A stretch of DNA of 5,777 nt from the NCBI GenBank assembly GCA_050292445.1, contig JBNKLQ010000340.1, forward strand, positions 1-5,777. Direction: 5' to 3'. The notes beneath the pieces are model-generated. The model ran no database searches. It was given only the letters and a program-made list of their open reading frames with translations, and was not told the DNA's origin. Positions 5,183-5,777 of the stretch are shown in pieces. Numbering within the stretch: the stretch's first letter is position 1; every line of letters begins with the position of its first letter. This DNA is from Leptofilum sp050292445. Lineage in GTDB: Bacteria > Chloroflexota > Anaerolineae > Promineifilales > Promineifilaceae. The position numbers and the translations under genes were made by a program.

Positions 5183-5777
5183 CACGTTTACAAACGGCCG
5201 TGCGTTGGGACATGCGCCTACAATTCCGCAACGGTTTTTATTACGCGGCAGCATTTATCGCCGTCATCATGACTATTGTTTTGTGGCAGTTTCCCAACGC
5301 AGAGCTGCCCACCGTATTGCCCGTTTTTGTACTGGGCAACATGACCGTTGGCACGTTTTACTTCATGGCGGGTTTGGTGCTGCTGGAAAAAGGGGATGGT
5401 GTGTTGGAAGGGCTGGTTGTGACGCCGCTGCGCCAATCGGAATACCTGGGGGCCAAGCTGGCCAGCCTGACGCTGCTGACCATTGGCGAGAATATGTTGA
5501 TTGTAACGGCCGTTTTCGGTCTGAATTACAACCTAATATTGCTAGCGCTGGGCATTGGGCTAACGGCTTGCTTCAATATCTTGCTTGGCTTCATTGTCGT
5601 GGCTCGCTATGACAGCATTAATCGCTTCATCATGCCTTCGATTCTGATTACCACGCTGTTGGCGCTGCCACTGGTGGATTATCTGGGACTGTGGCAGTCG
5701 CCGCTTATCTACCTGCATCCGGTGCAGGCGATGCTTTTGCTGCTGAAAGGAGCGTTTCAGCCAATTGCGGTCTGGCA
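5179..5777 (+). CDS. ABC-2 type permease, fluoroquinolone-exporter-like, truncated by the window edge
   Basis: The first 199 residues are visible, starting MTRLQTAVRWDMRLQFRNGF, and there is no stop before the edge. An amphipathic N-terminal segment is followed by hydrophobic stretches at about 20-37, 46-69, 91-113, 117-141 and 150-170, so the usual six-helix fold is nearly complete. The segment LLEKGDGVLEGLVVTPLRQSEYLGAKL (68-94) between helices 2 and 3 is typical of this permease group. I associate the RWDxRLQxRNGFYYA start and this segment with proteins annotated as fluoroquinolone export permeases (Rv2686c/Rv2687c type), by memory and not by search. The start ATG lies in the ATGA overlap with the ATPase stop, so the two are translationally coupled. 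Two ACGGCCGT copies lie in the gene, both encoding TAV. Confidence 0.9.
   Translation, partial: MTRLQTAVRWDMRLQFRNGFYYAAAFIAVIMTIVLWQFPNAELPTVLPVFVLGNMTVGTFYFMAGLVLLEKGDGVLEGLVVTPLRQSEYLGAKLASLTLLTIGENMLIVTAVFGLNYNLILLALGIGLTACFNILLGFIVVARYDSINRFIMPSILITTLLALPLVDYLGLWQSPLIYLHPVQAMLLLLKGAFQPIAVW

Larger units (their letters stand above)
819..5513. repeat. Highly iterated palindromic octamer ACGGCCGT, 18 dispersed copies
   Basis: Copies start at 819, 881, 1234, 1432, 1642, 1757, 2136, 2824, 3061, 3266, 3714, 4072, 4376, 4519, 4601, 5073, 5194 and 5506. Chance expectation in this window is about 0.1. Seventeen lie in genes, in all codon phases: nine encode Thr-Ala-Val, five Asp/Asn-Gly-Arg and three Arg-Pro, which produces recurring tripeptides in unrelated proteins. 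One is intergenic. The preferred flanks are A or G before and T after. The only other CGGCCG in the window is ACGGCCGA at 1387-1394, so selection acts on the octamer and not merely on the core. No copies occur in the first 818 bp. The pattern parallels HIP1 (GCGATCGC) of cyanobacteria. Confidence 0.9.

Noticed and set aside
819..5513. ACGGCCGT copies as a CRISPR array, tandem repeat or transposon ends.
   Set aside because: Spacing is irregular, the copies are only 8-16 bp, they lie inside intact genes and no target duplications or transposase are seen.
5205..5612. Plus-strand frame of 135 codons within the permease gene.
   Set aside because: It is out of phase with the clearly membrane-spanning permease frame starting at 5179, and its product is rich in Arg, Gly and His without pattern.

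Overview
The window looks like chromosomal DNA of moderate G+C content (mid-fifties by eye) from a free-living bacterium. A member of the Chloroflexota (Anaerolineae/Ardenticatenia-like) is my best guess. This rests on recognition of families: a very large MalT-type LuxR regulator, a bacterial deoxynucleoside kinase, a 65-residue protein of a type I associate with Chloroflexota and actinobacteria, and an ABC-2 exporter resembling the mycobacterial fluoroquinolone exporter. I ran no database search. No rRNA, tRNA, CRISPR array, transposase or phage gene is visible.

Layout. Positions 1-666 (minus strand) hold a two-gene operon: a 56-residue two-helix membrane protein whose stop codon shares a base with the start of a deoxynucleoside kinase, which runs off the left edge. 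A well-formed sigma70-type promoter (694-722) drives it. About 35-70 bp away lies the divergent start of an 881-residue STAND/LuxR (MalT-like) regulator (769-3414). Its TATAAT box ends 6 bp before the ATG, which suggests a leaderless mRNA. A perfect inverted repeat (731-747) sits between the two promoters and is a candidate operator. A lipoprotein gene (3500-3934) follows on the plus strand. It is bracketed by three copies of a short AGTTTCCGG/GGAAAT motif, two of them forming a long hairpin just after its stop, followed by a small intrinsic terminator (4000-4020). A new promoter (4055-4084) then starts an operon of a 65-residue conserved protein, an ABC ATPase and an ABC-2 permease cut by the right edge. 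The last two genes overlap by ATGA and should form one exporter.

The most striking feature is not a gene. The palindromic octamer ACGGCCGT occurs 18 times between 819 and 5513, where about 0.1 would be expected by chance. It occurs in all three codon phases, encoding TAV, DGR or RP, and once inside the promoter spacer of the exporter operon. This resembles the highly iterated palindrome HIP1 of cyanobacteria, but with a different sequence. It is the best candidate here for something undescribed, although it may already be known for this lineage.
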